A DNA stretch of 39,458 nt from an uncultured bacterium (GTDB lineage Bacteria; Cyanobacteriota; Vampirovibrionia; Gastranaerophilales; Gastranaerophilaceae): NCBI GenBank assembly GCA_900547155.1, contig URFH01000026.1:1-39458 (forward strand), read 5' to 3'. This document shows positions 24,410-32,844 of this stretch, piece by piece. A model generated the notes under the pieces. The model was not told the DNA's origin and ran no database searches. It was given only the letters and a program-made list of their open reading frames with translations. How positions within the stretch are numbered: the stretch's first letter is position 1; each line of letters starts with the position of its first letter. A program made the position numbers and the translations under genes.

Positions 24410-25213
24410 TTAAACCCTTGAACCTGAAAGCGTTTTTTCGCATTCGCAATTTTCTCTTTCTACAGGGAGTTTTTCTATCATTTTGAAAAGCAGGTTTTTG
24501 AGTTTCTGGTTGTTTTCTTCAAAAACTTTGATTACCGCTGCGTGAGAAACCGGTTCAACTTCGCCGACAAGCCCTGCATCGTAGTCTGTTATCAAAGAAA
24601 TGTTCAGCGGGCACATATCCATCTCTTTTACGAGATATGCTTCGGGGAATTGGGTCATATTTATTACTTCCCAGCCCTGAGATGTGAAGAATTTTGATTC
24701 TGCTTTTGTTGAGAACCTCGGGCCGTTGATTACAACCACTGTTCCGGTCGGATGGATTGTGATTCCGAGCTCTTTGCCGGTTTCAATTGCGATTTTTCTC
24801 ATTTCGGGGCAATAAGGGTCAGCCGCGCTAACGTGAGTAACAATCGGGCCGTCGAAAAAGGTTGATTTTCTTCCGTCTGTCCAGTCAACGAACTGGTCGC
24901 AGATTACAAAATGGCCCGGTTCAACGTGTTTTTGCAAGCTTCCGGCTGCGCAGGGCGAAATCACTCTTTTTACGCCGAGGGATTTCATTGCCCATACATT
25001 TGCTCTGTAATTGATTAAATGCGGGGGAATTGTGTGGTTTCTGTTGTGGCGGGGCATAAATGCGACTTTGTGAGCGCCGATTTGCCCGATGAAAACGCTG
25101 TCTGACGGGGCTCCGTAGGGTGTTTCCACTCTGAGTTCTTCAATATTGTCTAAAAATTTGTAAAATCCCGAACCGCCAAAAACGCCGATGTCTGCAATTT
25201 GTTTTTTCTCCAC
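24410..25213 (-). CDS. mtnP: S-methyl-5'-thioadenosine phosphorylase
   Basis: This 267-residue enzyme of the PNP/MTAP family cleaves methylthioadenosine to adenine and methylthioribose-1-phosphate, starting methionine salvage after polyamine synthesis. Visible motifs are GVFGGSGFYKFL (phosphate-binding Gly/Ser), PRHNRNHTIPPHLINYRANV, and NMTQFPEAYLVKEMDMC with the catalytic-pocket Met and Asp in SLITDYDAGL. The ISPCAAGSL block, with Ala where adenosine-type PNPs vary, favours MTAP. The start is a GTG at 25213, with a perfect AGGAGG five bases upstream. The C-terminus carries an extra Cys pair (ENCECEK). It forms a short operon with yggT. Confidence 0.9.
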   Translation of the reverse strand: MEKKQIADIGVFGGSGFYKFLDNIEELRVETPYGAPSDSVFIGQIGAHKVAFMPRHNRNHTIPPHLINYRANVWAMKSLGVKRVISPCAAGSLQKHVEPGHFVICDQFVDWTDGRKSTFFDGPIVTHVSAADPYCPEMRKIAIETGKELGITIHPTGTVVVINGPRFSTKAESKFFTSQGWEVINMTQFPEAYLVKEMDMCPLNISLITDYDAGLVGEVEPVSHAAVIKVFEENNQKLKNLLFKMIEKLPVERENCECEKTLSGSRV

Positions 25214-25286
25214 AATTTCCTCCTTTTATTAATTGTTTATTGGTTTTTTCTCTTTGACCGGTTTTTGTTGACCGGCTTTGCCGGGG

Positions 25287-25307
25287 ATTCTGAAACAAGT
25301 CCAGAAT
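25287..25307 (+). repeat. Short palindromic intergenic repeat, copy 7
   Basis: ATTCTGAA ... TCCAGAAT with the loop ACAAG region and GAC following. One arm position is mismatched. A further decayed version (GATAAGTTCAGGATGAC) lies near 25348-25364. Confidence 0.65.
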
Positions 25308-25385
25308 GACACACGATCTTTTGTTTGTGCGGCAGCGCCGCGGCTCTCTGATAAGTTCAGGATGACTATATTTTATCTGAAGAAA

Positions 25386-25415
25386 CAGCCCGAACAGTTT
25401 ATACCGCACGGGCTG
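25386..25415 (-). terminator. Candidate terminator downstream of the lone pseudopilin gene
   Basis: CAGCCCG (25386-25392) pairs with CGGGCTG (25409-25415) across a 16-base loop, 8 bases past the stop of the minus-strand pseudopilin gene. A short T-rich stretch follows on the minus strand and a TTTTT on the plus strand, so it may work both ways. Confidence 0.5.
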
Positions 25416-25423
25416 AATTTTTA

Positions 25424-25978
25424 TTAACGGATTTTTGTTTGTTCCTGCAAAAATTCCTCTTCTTTTCCTCCGGTGGGCGGGTAAACCTTTCCGTCAGAAT
25501 TTACTATAATCGAATATGTGCCTCCGTCCTCATCACCGTTTACATCTACAGTAATGGTTTTCGGATAAGAACCGCCGTTTACACCCGACCATTTTATACC
25601 GTTTGTGGTGGTAAAATTGTCATTTGCGCTGCAATTGCCTGTTCCGATAATATTAACTTTATCCGCCATAAAGCAGCAAAGAGCGTTGCTTTGACCTACC
25701 GAGTTGCAGCCGCTTGCACCGGAGATTGATGTTCCCCAGAGGTCAAGAGGTGCCTGGCTAAAGTCTGCGGCAGATGTTGCTCCGATTTCCTGGTCATACT
25801 TAGAGGGGTCATTTATTGTGTCCGCCACAACCTGCTCAAGCGTATGGTATGCTTTTATATACATAACTTTTTCTTTGTCAGGTGTGACCCTGTTTAGTGT
25901 TCTCAAAAGGAGAGCCGCTATTACACCGATAATCATCAGTGCGATTAATGCTTCAGCAAGAGTAAATGCCTTTTTCAT
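25424..25978 (-). CDS. Type IV pilin-like (pseudopilin) protein
   Basis: This 184-residue protein starts MKKAFTLAEALIALMIIGVI. That is a short basic leader, prepilin cleavage between Ala and Phe (Gly is more usual), Glu at position 5 of the mature chain, and a hydrophobic N-terminal helix. The C-terminal domain contains GCNSVGQSNALCCFMADKVN with several cysteines and ends in a beta-rich part DVNGDEDGGTYSIIVNSDGK, recalling calcium-type loops of pseudopilins. GAGGG lies 6 bases before the ATG. It is divergent from the glycine-rich pilin-leader cluster. It is likely a minor pilin or pseudopilin for a type II secretion or type IV pilus machine whose other parts are not in this window. Confidence 0.82.
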   Translation of the reverse strand: MKKAFTLAEALIALMIIGVIAALLLRTLNRVTPDKEKVMYIKAYHTLEQVVADTINDPSKYDQEIGATSAADFSQAPLDLWGTSISGASGCNSVGQSNALCCFMADKVNIIGTGNCSANDNFTTTNGIKWSGVNGGSYPKTITVDVNGDEDGGTYSIIVNSDGKVYPPTGGKEEEFLQEQTKIR

Positions 25979-26111
25979 AATAAACCCTCTTATTAATTAT
26001 TAAAACTTGTTACTTCATTATAGGGTATTTTTTTTATTTTGCAAAGTGAGAGGCAATTTTTTTGAACAAAATGTTTTTATAAAAATATGTAGTGAAGTAG
26101 AAGGTAGTTTT

Positions 26112-26351
26112 ATGAACACAACTGTTTCAAATTCAGGAAATCTCGCATACCCCGCAAATTGCACAGGAGCTTGTCCCGTTACGAAAGATATCGCAAGATA
26201 TAATTATGATACCCAAAGAGCTGACATCGCGCGCAGCATTGAACGGGCTCATACCGAGAAAAAAGCAGGTTATACATGGCCTGTTATCGGTCTGGCGGTT
26301 TCTGCCGTGGCGACGATTATAGTTTCACGCCTGAAAAAAGGAAAACTGTAA
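26112..26351 (+). CDS. Small membrane protein next to the pilin-leader cluster
   Basis: I do not recognise this 79-residue protein. The frame is open further upstream, but ATG 26112 has the ribosome site AGAAGG just before it and gives a sensible product (MNTTVSNSGNLAYPANCTGA). The N-terminal half is polar with two cysteines (NCTGACPVTKDIA). The middle is a charged helix (ADIARSIERAHTEKKAG). The end is one membrane span and a basic tail (VIGLAVSAVATIIVSRLKKG). A C-terminal anchor of this sort suggests tail-anchoring with the N-terminal part in the cytoplasm, but the reverse is possible. It precedes the glycine-rich cluster by about 100 bases. Confidence 0.55.
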   Translation: MNTTVSNSGNLAYPANCTGACPVTKDIARYNYDTQRADIARSIERAHTEKKAGYTWPVIGLAVSAVATIIVSRLKKGKL

Positions 26352-26390
26352 TTTTTTAAACTGATTATCATATCTTACCCAATCATAATG

Positions 26391-26419
26391 TTGAAAAAAC
26401 ACTTAATAAATGTTAAACT
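26391..26419 (+). promoter_or_regulatory. Candidate promoter of pilin-leader module 1
   Basis: TTGAAA (26391-26396) and TAAACT (26414-26419) are separated by 17 bases. An ATGATG with weak SD follows at 26432 and encodes only a nine-residue peptide (MMKGLRPIG) before a TAG. The candidate lies directly upstream of module 1. Confidence 0.4.
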
Positions 26420-26453
26420 TAAAGAGAAGATATGATGAAAGGTTTACGCCCGA

Positions 26454-27868
26454 TTGGATAGTATAAAAAACAAATTCAAAAGCCTCAAAACCCGCGCTGT
26501 GAGCGCGTTTACCCTCATGGGGGGGGGGCTGGTAGATTAGGATTTACCCTTGCTGAAGCACTTCTTACCCTTTTAATTATTTCTATTATCGTTGCCCTCA
26601 GCACTGCGATAATTGCGAAGAAAAATAAAAAACTTAGAGCTGATAACCAGACTCACTACTGGTATTGCACAAGAACCTCTTATAATGGCTCTCATACGTC
26701 AAGCACAAACTATAATCCTGCACCGGGCTCGCATACTGCTGATTCGTGCACTTTTTCGCCGCCTGCGGGTGTAAACAAGTTCAATGTTACCGTAATCGGA
26801 GGCGGTGGCGGTGGTGCGTCGGGATATGCAAGCAGAGAATCCGAACAAGTCTTCACTCCCGGCACATACACTTTTAAACCGCTTAAAACGGATTCTTATT
26901 ATTTGATTTTAATCGGCGGCGGTGGCGGCGGCGGTGGTAAAAAAAGTGTTTGCCACAGAAATGACACCGGCGGACATTCTGCTGCAATGATTCATAGTTT
27001 TGTGAATTTGGATAAAAATACAACTTATGTCGTGACTGTCGGCAACGGTGGAGGAACCCGTACCGGCTCTCACAGCGGAAAAGACGGCGAAAATTCCACT
27101 TTTTCCGGCGGAGGATATTCTTATGTTGCCGGAGCCGGCGGTGGCGGTAACCGTTGTACAAGAAAAGGCGGATGGCGTCCGACTTGCTCCTGTAAAGGCG
27201 GAGGTTCACCCGGAACTTTCTCTCCAAGTAACGTAAGCGGTACAAACGGTGTCGATAATAACGCGACAATAGGTGCTGTTCTTAACTGCAACTCTTCAGG
27301 TTCTTGCAAAAATGAAAGTGTTGCAAACTGGCTGCCTACCGGTTATAAAGAAGCCGGAAACGGCGGAAATGGAGAAGATTCAGGCAAAGCGCACGGGAAA
27401 GACGGCATAGCGCTTGTTCAGCGGCTGACTGCATATGGCGGCGGTGGAGGGCAGGCTGGCAGTCTTGCTTTCTATCAGTACAAATATTCACCGGGTGATA
27501 TTACTGTTTTCGTTGGTGAAGGTGGTGCCGGTGCAACTCAAACCGATCAGGACGGAAAAGACGGTACTTCCTCCAGATTCGGAACTAAAATTGTGTCCGC
27601 AGGAGGCCGTGGCGGTAAAGCCAGGGCTAACACTGTTATGGACGGGTACGTATCATTAGGTGAAGACGGTTATATGTCGCTTTTGCCCACAAACCTTGTG
27701 AATGATTATTCATACTCAAGTGCAGCTGCGGGCGGCACAGCCAGCTCTGCGGGAGCCGGCGGCGGAACCCCCGGGGCGGGCGGAGGCGGTGGCGGTGCTG
27801 ATGGTTTGAGTTCAGCATGGTCGGCAGGCGGCAATGGTGCAGCCGGAATTGTAGTAGTTACCTGGTAA
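26454..27868 (+). CDS. Glycine-rich pilin-leader protein, module 1 gene A (frame broken at a G tract)
   Basis: The continuous frame from 26540 encodes about 442 residues beginning GFTLAEALLTLLIISIIVAL, a prepilin N-terminus, followed by glycine-rich sequence (IGGGGGGA blocks) and ending GNGAAGIVVVTW. No ATG, GTG or TTG start is available in that frame before 26903. A neighbouring frame supplies a possible TTG start (26454) and the sequence KTRAVSAFTLMGGG, but reaches a TAG just after ten G residues (26519-26528). One extra G, or two fewer, would join both frames. The paralogue at 31475 has a complete start, and the first 34 residues from GFTLAEA are identical in both. The gene is either phase-variable in the off state or carries a sequencing error. 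Product: probably an exported filament or adhesin-like protein. Confidence 0.7.
26519..26528 (+). repeat. Ten-base G homopolymer at the N-terminus of module 1 gene A
   Basis: The sequence reads CTCATG then nine more Gs before CTGG. It is the longest homopolymer seen in a coding context of this window and sits exactly where the reading frame switches. Slippage here would turn the gene on or off. Confidence 0.7.
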
Positions 27869-27887
27869 TCCAAGCTTGGGAGCAGAT

Positions 27888-29948
27888 ATGAAAAAGAAAA
27901 AAGACGGATTTACACTTGCAGAAGCTCTGGTTGCATTATTGATTGCATCCTTGCTTATTGCTGCAATGATTCCGGTTTTGACCAAAAAACACAGAAAAGT
28001 TGAAACCCATGGGAAATGGGAATGCACATACAACAACGGAAATACAGTTTCCAGAACCTATACAAACGGAATTCCCGGAGAGTGGGAAAATTCCAGCTGT
28101 ACTTTTTCACCACCGGCCGGAGCTGAAAATTTTAGAGTTACGGTTGTTGGCGGAGGTGGCGGCGGTGCCGGCGGAACCGGAGGTCGTTTCAGAAAAGTGC
28201 TTTCTGTAAAGGATAATGGAGCGTATGTTGTAACCGCTCCTAGGGACGGTACTTATTATATTGCATTGCAGGGCGGCGGCGGTGCCGGCGGAGGAATGGC
28301 ATGCGGTACTCCTGAAAATATTGATTATGAGTCATCAATAGACAGCTATTTCCCTCACCAGTACACCGGTTATGGCACGATTGCAAACCCCGGAACTGTT
28401 GATTTTAAAGATGACACTTTTGATTACAGTGTGCTTTATTCTAACACTTTGTCAGATATTAAACCCTATTTGCAAGATTCCTCATATTCCTACTGTTTTA
28501 CTCGTGACGGGTGGAAAGAATGGGATTTTACAAACCCGGAAAATTGCTGGAATTGGCCGGGTCAGGGCGCGTATGCCGGTCAGTCATCCGAAAGAACAGT
28601 CGATTTGCAAAGAACCCAGTCTTTGATGGTCTATGTTGGTAAAGGCGGAACGGCAGGAGTTAGCCAGTTAGGCGGTCAACTCGTCGGTTCTATGGGCAGC
28701 GCAGGTGAAACTTCATATACCTCTCTTGGGGACAGTGCTTCCGGTGCGCAGCCGGGGAATTACAGATATAGAACTACTGTTTCCTACAAGGATGTTCCGG
28801 TTAAAAACTGCAAAAATGTTGTTGTTGACAAGCAAAGAACCGAAATTGAAACAACATATCACTCCTGTCTGTCCGAAATCTCCAATTTGTCTGTAGATGG
28901 CTCCGGCAGCAACTTTTATTGTACTACTGATACATGTAAAGCTGCTTGTGCGGCCCAAAATTCCGGTTGCGCTATTTATGGCACCGCGGGTTCCTCATAC
29001 TGTTATGGCAATTATAACACTGAAGAAGAAAAAATTGTTAATTATCAGGTTGTTGAGGTCGATAAAACAACCTGCCAGCGCGCATATAGACGAATTTCAA
29101 ACTGGCTTCCGGCTTGCGTATCTTCACTAAACGGAAGCGGCCCTCAGCCCAGCCTTGGGATAACTGCAGATGAACCCCAGCTTGCAAATGCGACCAGTGA
29201 GGATGATGAGGGTGAAACTGAAACCATTGGCGGTTCCGGCTCCGGAGGATGGGGTGCTGGACAGCATACATACCTTGATGAAAACGGGAACAAATCATAT
29301 CTCGGTGAATCCGGGCTGGATGGCTCCGCAGAAGTTTATTACACTGAATTCGCCGGAGGCGGAGGCGGTGAAGCAGGCAGGATGGTTACATCTATATTCA
29401 AAAAGCTTACCCGTACAAGAGCTTACCCCGGATACGGAGGTGCAGGCAGCGCGGCTGACTCCGGTGAAAGCGGAACTGACGGCGGCGACTCAAGTTTTGG
29501 CGACCTGCTGTATGCTGAAGGTGGCCGTGGCGGTAAACCCGAAGCAGTCAAGAGCGGTTTGATTGAATCCGGCCTCAAAGCGTATTTCCCGGGCGGAAAC
29601 GGTGGTTATGCACCTTTGTACGCAAATATTGGCGGGCATGGTGAATGTGCATACGGCGGAAAAAATTCCGGTCGTACTTCCGATGACGGTATGGACGCGT
29701 TTACTCCGTTATCAGCTTTGAATGTTATGACAAAAGGCGTGATTCAATTCTATATGCTATGTATTCAGTATGGTTACGTTCAACCCTGGGGATTGGACTT
29801 CTTTGGAGGGCCTGAGGGTGATATGACCTATGGCGCAGGAGGCGGCGGCGGTGCCGGTGGCGGAAGAAGAGGTACTATGAACCATGATGTGACATATGCG
29901 GGAAATGGCGGTGACGGTGCAGCCGGCATTGTTATCGTTGAATGGTAA
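27888..29948 (+). CDS. Glycine-rich pilin-leader protein, module 1 gene B
   Basis: This 686-residue protein starts MKKKKDGFTLAEALVALLIA: basic leader, G|F prepilin peptidase site, Glu+5 and a hydrophobic helix. The start at 27888 has GGGAG five bases upstream; a TTG four codons earlier is unlikely. The remainder is glycine-rich, with blocks VTVVGGGGGGAGGTGG, IALQGGGGAGGG, a cysteine-bearing region (ENCWNWPGQGAYAG, FPACVSSLNGSGP), GGGGGEAGRM and a tail GDGAAGIVIVEW. About 20 cysteines, most in the middle, suggest disulfides outside the cytoplasm. The glycine pattern resembles polyglycine-II type domains seen in phage adhesins and ALK/LTK receptors; this is inference. It starts 19 bases after gene A and 10 bases before gene C, so one transcript is likely. 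Confidence 0.82.
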   Translation: MKKKKDGFTLAEALVALLIASLLIAAMIPVLTKKHRKVETHGKWECTYNNGNTVSRTYTNGIPGEWENSSCTFSPPAGAENFRVTVVGGGGGGAGGTGGRFRKVLSVKDNGAYVVTAPRDGTYYIALQGGGGAGGGMACGTPENIDYESSIDSYFPHQYTGYGTIANPGTVDFKDDTFDYSVLYSNTLSDIKPYLQDSSYSYCFTRDGWKEWDFTNPENCWNWPGQGAYAGQSSERTVDLQRTQSLMVYVGKGGTAGVSQLGGQLVGSMGSAGETSYTSLGDSASGAQPGNYRYRTTVSYKDVPVKNCKNVVVDKQRTEIETTYHSCLSEISNLSVDGSGSNFYCTTDTCKAACAAQNSGCAIYGTAGSSYCYGNYNTEEEKIVNYQVVEVDKTTCQRAYRRISNWLPACVSSLNGSGPQPSLGITADEPQLANATSEDDEGETETIGGSGSGGWGAGQHTYLDENGNKSYLGESGLDGSAEVYYTEFAGGGGGEAGRMVTSIFKKLTRTRAYPGYGGAGSAADSGESGTDGGDSSFGDLLYAEGGRGGKPEAVKSGLIESGLKAYFPGGNGGYAPLYANIGGHGECAYGGKNSGRTSDDGMDAFTPLSALNVMTKGVIQFYMLCIQYGYVQPWGLDFFGGPEGDMTYGAGGGGGAGGGRRGTMNHDVTYAGNGGDGAAGIVIVEW

Positions 29949-29958
29949 AGGATAAGAC

Positions 29959-31290
29959 ATGATAAAAAATTCCAGAAAAGCATTTTCAATAGCTGAAGTA
30001 CTCGTAACTATGATGGTAGTTTCGTTGATTGTGATTATGTCTGCTCCGGTAATTACCCGAAAAAAAGTTAATTCCAATGCTCAATATCAGGGCGGTTCTT
30101 GGACCTGTACTCTTGATGCAAACGGGAAAGCCGTAGCTTCTGACGGCTCGATTTCCGCTGATGGAAAATCTTGTATTTTTCGTCCTTCCGGCGGCGCAAC
30201 CGAATACACTGTTTATGTCATAGGCGGAGGCGGCGGCGGTGCTGCAGGTAGTGATGGCAATTTCAAGGTATCTTCTTACGGACAGATGGTTACGGACGAA
30301 GTCCCCGAAACTGCTGATTATGATTATTTGCTCGTTGGCGGCGGAGGCGGCGGAGCCAGCTATTATTCTTATAAAAATACGGCACTTGTTGGCTGCAATG
30401 GCGCAGCGGGGGCTGTCAGCAGTGGAACTGTTAGATTAACAAAAGGTTCACAGATACACCTTTCTGCAGGAAGCGGTGGCGGCGGGGGATATACTGCTGC
30501 AAGTAGTGATAGTATTAAAGACTTTGTTCAACAGACTGGTGAAGTCGCTACGACTGCACAACAAGGGTATAAAAGTGTTTTTTCTTCTACTGCAGGTACA
30601 TTTGAGGCTGCCGGTGGTAGCGCCGGCGATTATCAAAAGAATTCCGGCTGTGCCACAAGAACAATTAGCTCATCAGCACAGAGCACTGTCGCAGATTTTA
30701 CTGATTTTGGTCTTTCTGCTGCTGCATTAATTGGCAGAGGCGGAGATGGCTCTAAATGCGGCGTTAAGGCCAGCGTAGGTAACAGCGGTGTTGCGATTGT
30801 GCGCGGTACTATGGTTACCGGCGGCGGTGGTGGCAATGCCGGAGATGTTGTTTATAAAACTATTAAAAGACTGCCCTCAGAGGTCATTGTCAAGGTTGGA
30901 CTTGGCGGAGCCGGCGGTACAACTGACGGTCAGGACGGCTATCAGGGTCAACCCAGTGCATTCGGTGCATATGCTGTTGCCACGGGCGGTAATGGCGGCA
31001 AAGCAGCGGCGGTTACTACTACAGAAACAACTGTTAAAGGCGAAGACGGTCGTCCTTCACCGCTTGGCGGCTTTTATGAAGGCAGTACCGGAGCCAAAAA
31101 TGCTGAAAATAATATGGATAATAATAATGGCGTTGTTGCACCTGCTGGTGATTTATACGGCGCAGGCGGGGGAGGAGGTGGTTTTAAACGTTTGGTTGGC
31201 AGACCGTTGCCGGGTATGGATACATCGGATTACGGTGTCGGTAAAGGCGGCAGGGGCGCCAGCGGAATTGTACGTGTTGAATGGAATTAA
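29959..31290 (+). CDS. Glycine-rich pilin-leader protein, module 1 gene C
   Basis: This 443-residue protein begins MIKNSRKAFSIAEVLVTMMV: an A|F cleavage site, Glu+5, and a hydrophobic helix, a variant prepilin leader distinct from the FTLAEAL type of genes A and B. AAAGGA precedes the ATG. After a short Cys-containing strand region (GGSWTCTLDANGK) come glycine blocks VIGGGGGGAAGSDGN, LVGGGGGGASYY, GSGGGGGYTAASS, TGGGGGNAGDV, LGGAGGTTDGQDG and GAGGGGGGFKRL, ending GGRGASGIVRVEWN. The repeated spacing of glycine blocks separated by polar strands suggests a regular fold, not disorder. It is the last gene of module 1; a 184-base gap with a candidate promoter follows. Confidence 0.82.
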   Translation: MIKNSRKAFSIAEVLVTMMVVSLIVIMSAPVITRKKVNSNAQYQGGSWTCTLDANGKAVASDGSISADGKSCIFRPSGGATEYTVYVIGGGGGGAAGSDGNFKVSSYGQMVTDEVPETADYDYLLVGGGGGGASYYSYKNTALVGCNGAAGAVSSGTVRLTKGSQIHLSAGSGGGGGYTAASSDSIKDFVQQTGEVATTAQQGYKSVFSSTAGTFEAAGGSAGDYQKNSGCATRTISSSAQSTVADFTDFGLSAAALIGRGGDGSKCGVKASVGNSGVAIVRGTMVTGGGGGNAGDVVYKTIKRLPSEVIVKVGLGGAGGTTDGQDGYQGQPSAFGAYAVATGGNGGKAAAVTTTETTVKGEDGRPSPLGGFYEGSTGAKNAENNMDNNNGVVAPAGDLYGAGGGGGGFKRLVGRPLPGMDTSDYGVGKGGRGASGIVRVEWN

Positions 31291-31366
31291 TCCTATTATA
31301 AACTAAAAAATTAATAGGGTTAAATGGTTTTAAATTCTTTTTTTCTGAAAAAAGAGTTAATTTGTG

Positions 31367-31396
31367 TTGCAAAAAATTGTAAAATTCTTGTAATAT
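31367..31396 (+). promoter_or_regulatory. Candidate promoter of pilin-leader module 2
   Basis: TTGCAA (31367-31372) is followed after 18 bases by TAATAT (31391-31396), about 80 bases before the first gene of module 2. A hairpin CCTATTA/TAATAGG lies upstream near 31292-31318 and could weakly end module 1. Confidence 0.4.
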
Positions 31397-31474
31397 ATTC
31401 ATAATAATATTAAAGTTATCATGACTTTGTGTCGTTATAACTAAATACATTAGAAAATATTACGAGGGCTTTAT

Positions 31475-32824
31475 ATGTTGGTTTTGCACAATAAAAGGGG
31501 CGGTTTCACACTTGCGGAAGCACTTTTGACACTGTTGATTATTTCAATAATTGTAGCTTTGAGTACAGCTATTATTGCAAAGAAAAATAAAAAACTCCGG
31601 GCAAACAATGAAACACACTACTGGTTGTGCACAAGGGACAGCTACGAAGGAAGCCACATAATGGACTCCAATGCTGCAACAAACAGCTCTGCATCTACAA
31701 ATTCCTGTACCTTTGAACCACCTACCGGAGTAAACAGATTCAATGTTACTGTAATCGGCGGGGGGGGCGGCGGAGCTTCCGGATATTCCAGCCTTGAAAA
31801 CCAGCAGGTCTATACCACAGGGCAATATACTGTAAAGCCGACTTTCGACGGCGATTATTATATAATTCTTGTCGGCGGCGGCGGCGGCGGCGGCGGCCAC
31901 AACTGGAAATGCGGAAACGGCGATATGGGCGGTCGTTCTGCTGCTTTGATTGCTGATTATTTTCAACTTAACAAAAATGCCAGCTATTCATTGACTGTTG
32001 GCGTTCATGGCAATGGCGCAAACGGTTCACATACGGGCGGTCAAGGCGGTGATACAACTTTTTCCGGCGATGGTTTGAGTCTTGTTGCAGGTGGCGGCGG
32101 CGGTGGTGCCCGCAGAACGCCAAAATTCCCTGTGGGCTGCAAAAATAGAGGCGGAGGCAACCCCGGTACGTTTTCTCCTGACTCAGTGAAAGGTATAAAT
32201 GGTTATAGAAACGACGAAAGATACGGCGCATACATACTCTATAACAAAGACAGAGATAAAAACCGAAATCTGGAAATAGCCAATAAACTCCCCGGCGGCT
32301 ATAATAACGCCGGCTGCGGCGGCCGCGGCTTCCAAAGTGAAGGTCAGGACGGCTGCGATGGCGTTGCTTTGATACAGCTTTTAAGAGTTTATGGCGGCGG
32401 TGGCGGTCAACCCGGCGATTTGGGCTTTTATCGTTATTACCAGAGCCCCGGCGTGACAGAAGTAGTTGTCGGTAAAGGCGGCCGCGGTGCACAGACTATT
32501 GACAGCGACGGAAAACCGGGAACTGCCTCAAGATTTGGCTCAAAAGTAATTGCCGGCGGCGGTGAGGGCGGACAAAAAAGAGCTCTGCTGGCTGAATCTG
32601 ACCACAAGGCGAACGGCGAAGCCGGTTATAAATCACTTATGCCAACAAACCTTGTTGACGGCTATTCTTCTTCGTCTCCGGCCGCCGGAGGCACCAGTGA
32701 AACTGACGGTGCTGCCGCAGCAACTCCGGGCGGAGGCGGTGGAGGCGGCGGTGCCGATGCGGACACCGGAACCTGGACAAAAGGCGGAAACGGCGCGCCC
32801 GGTATTGTAATCGTAACCTGGTAA
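31475..32824 (+). CDS. Glycine-rich pilin-leader protein, module 2 gene A'
   Basis: This is the intact 449-residue paralogue of gene A. It starts MLVLHNKRGGFTLAEALLTL, with GAGGG six bases before the ATG at 31475. From the cleavage-site Gly, the first 34 residues match gene A exactly although 22 of those 34 codons differ at silent positions, evidence of long purifying selection. Glycine blocks follow in the same order as in gene A: VIGGGGGGASGYSS, LVGGGGGGGGHNWKCGN, LSLVAGGGGGGARR, NPGTFSPDSVKG, YGGGGGQPGDL, GGRGAQTIDSDGKPG, AATPGGGGGGGGADA, and the tail GNGAPGIVIVTW. Four cysteines or so are conserved with gene A. It is the first gene of module 2, with its own upstream region. Confidence 0.85.
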   Translation: MLVLHNKRGGFTLAEALLTLLIISIIVALSTAIIAKKNKKLRANNETHYWLCTRDSYEGSHIMDSNAATNSSASTNSCTFEPPTGVNRFNVTVIGGGGGGASGYSSLENQQVYTTGQYTVKPTFDGDYYIILVGGGGGGGGHNWKCGNGDMGGRSAALIADYFQLNKNASYSLTVGVHGNGANGSHTGGQGGDTTFSGDGLSLVAGGGGGGARRTPKFPVGCKNRGGGNPGTFSPDSVKGINGYRNDERYGAYILYNKDRDKNRNLEIANKLPGGYNNAGCGGRGFQSEGQDGCDGVALIQLLRVYGGGGGQPGDLGFYRYYQSPGVTEVVVGKGGRGAQTIDSDGKPGTASRFGSKVIAGGGEGGQKRALLAESDHKANGEAGYKSLMPTNLVDGYSSSSPAAGGTSETDGAAAATPGGGGGGGGADADTGTWTKGGNGAPGIVIVTW

Positions 32825-32844
32825 TTATAGTTTTGGAGCAAAAT

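Noticed and set aside
26432..26461. MMKGLRPIG as the true N-terminus of gene A by UAG read-through
   Set aside because: TAG is used as an ordinary stop elsewhere in the window (for example at the end of hyfG), and the intervening residues look non-native; frame change at the G tract explains the data better.
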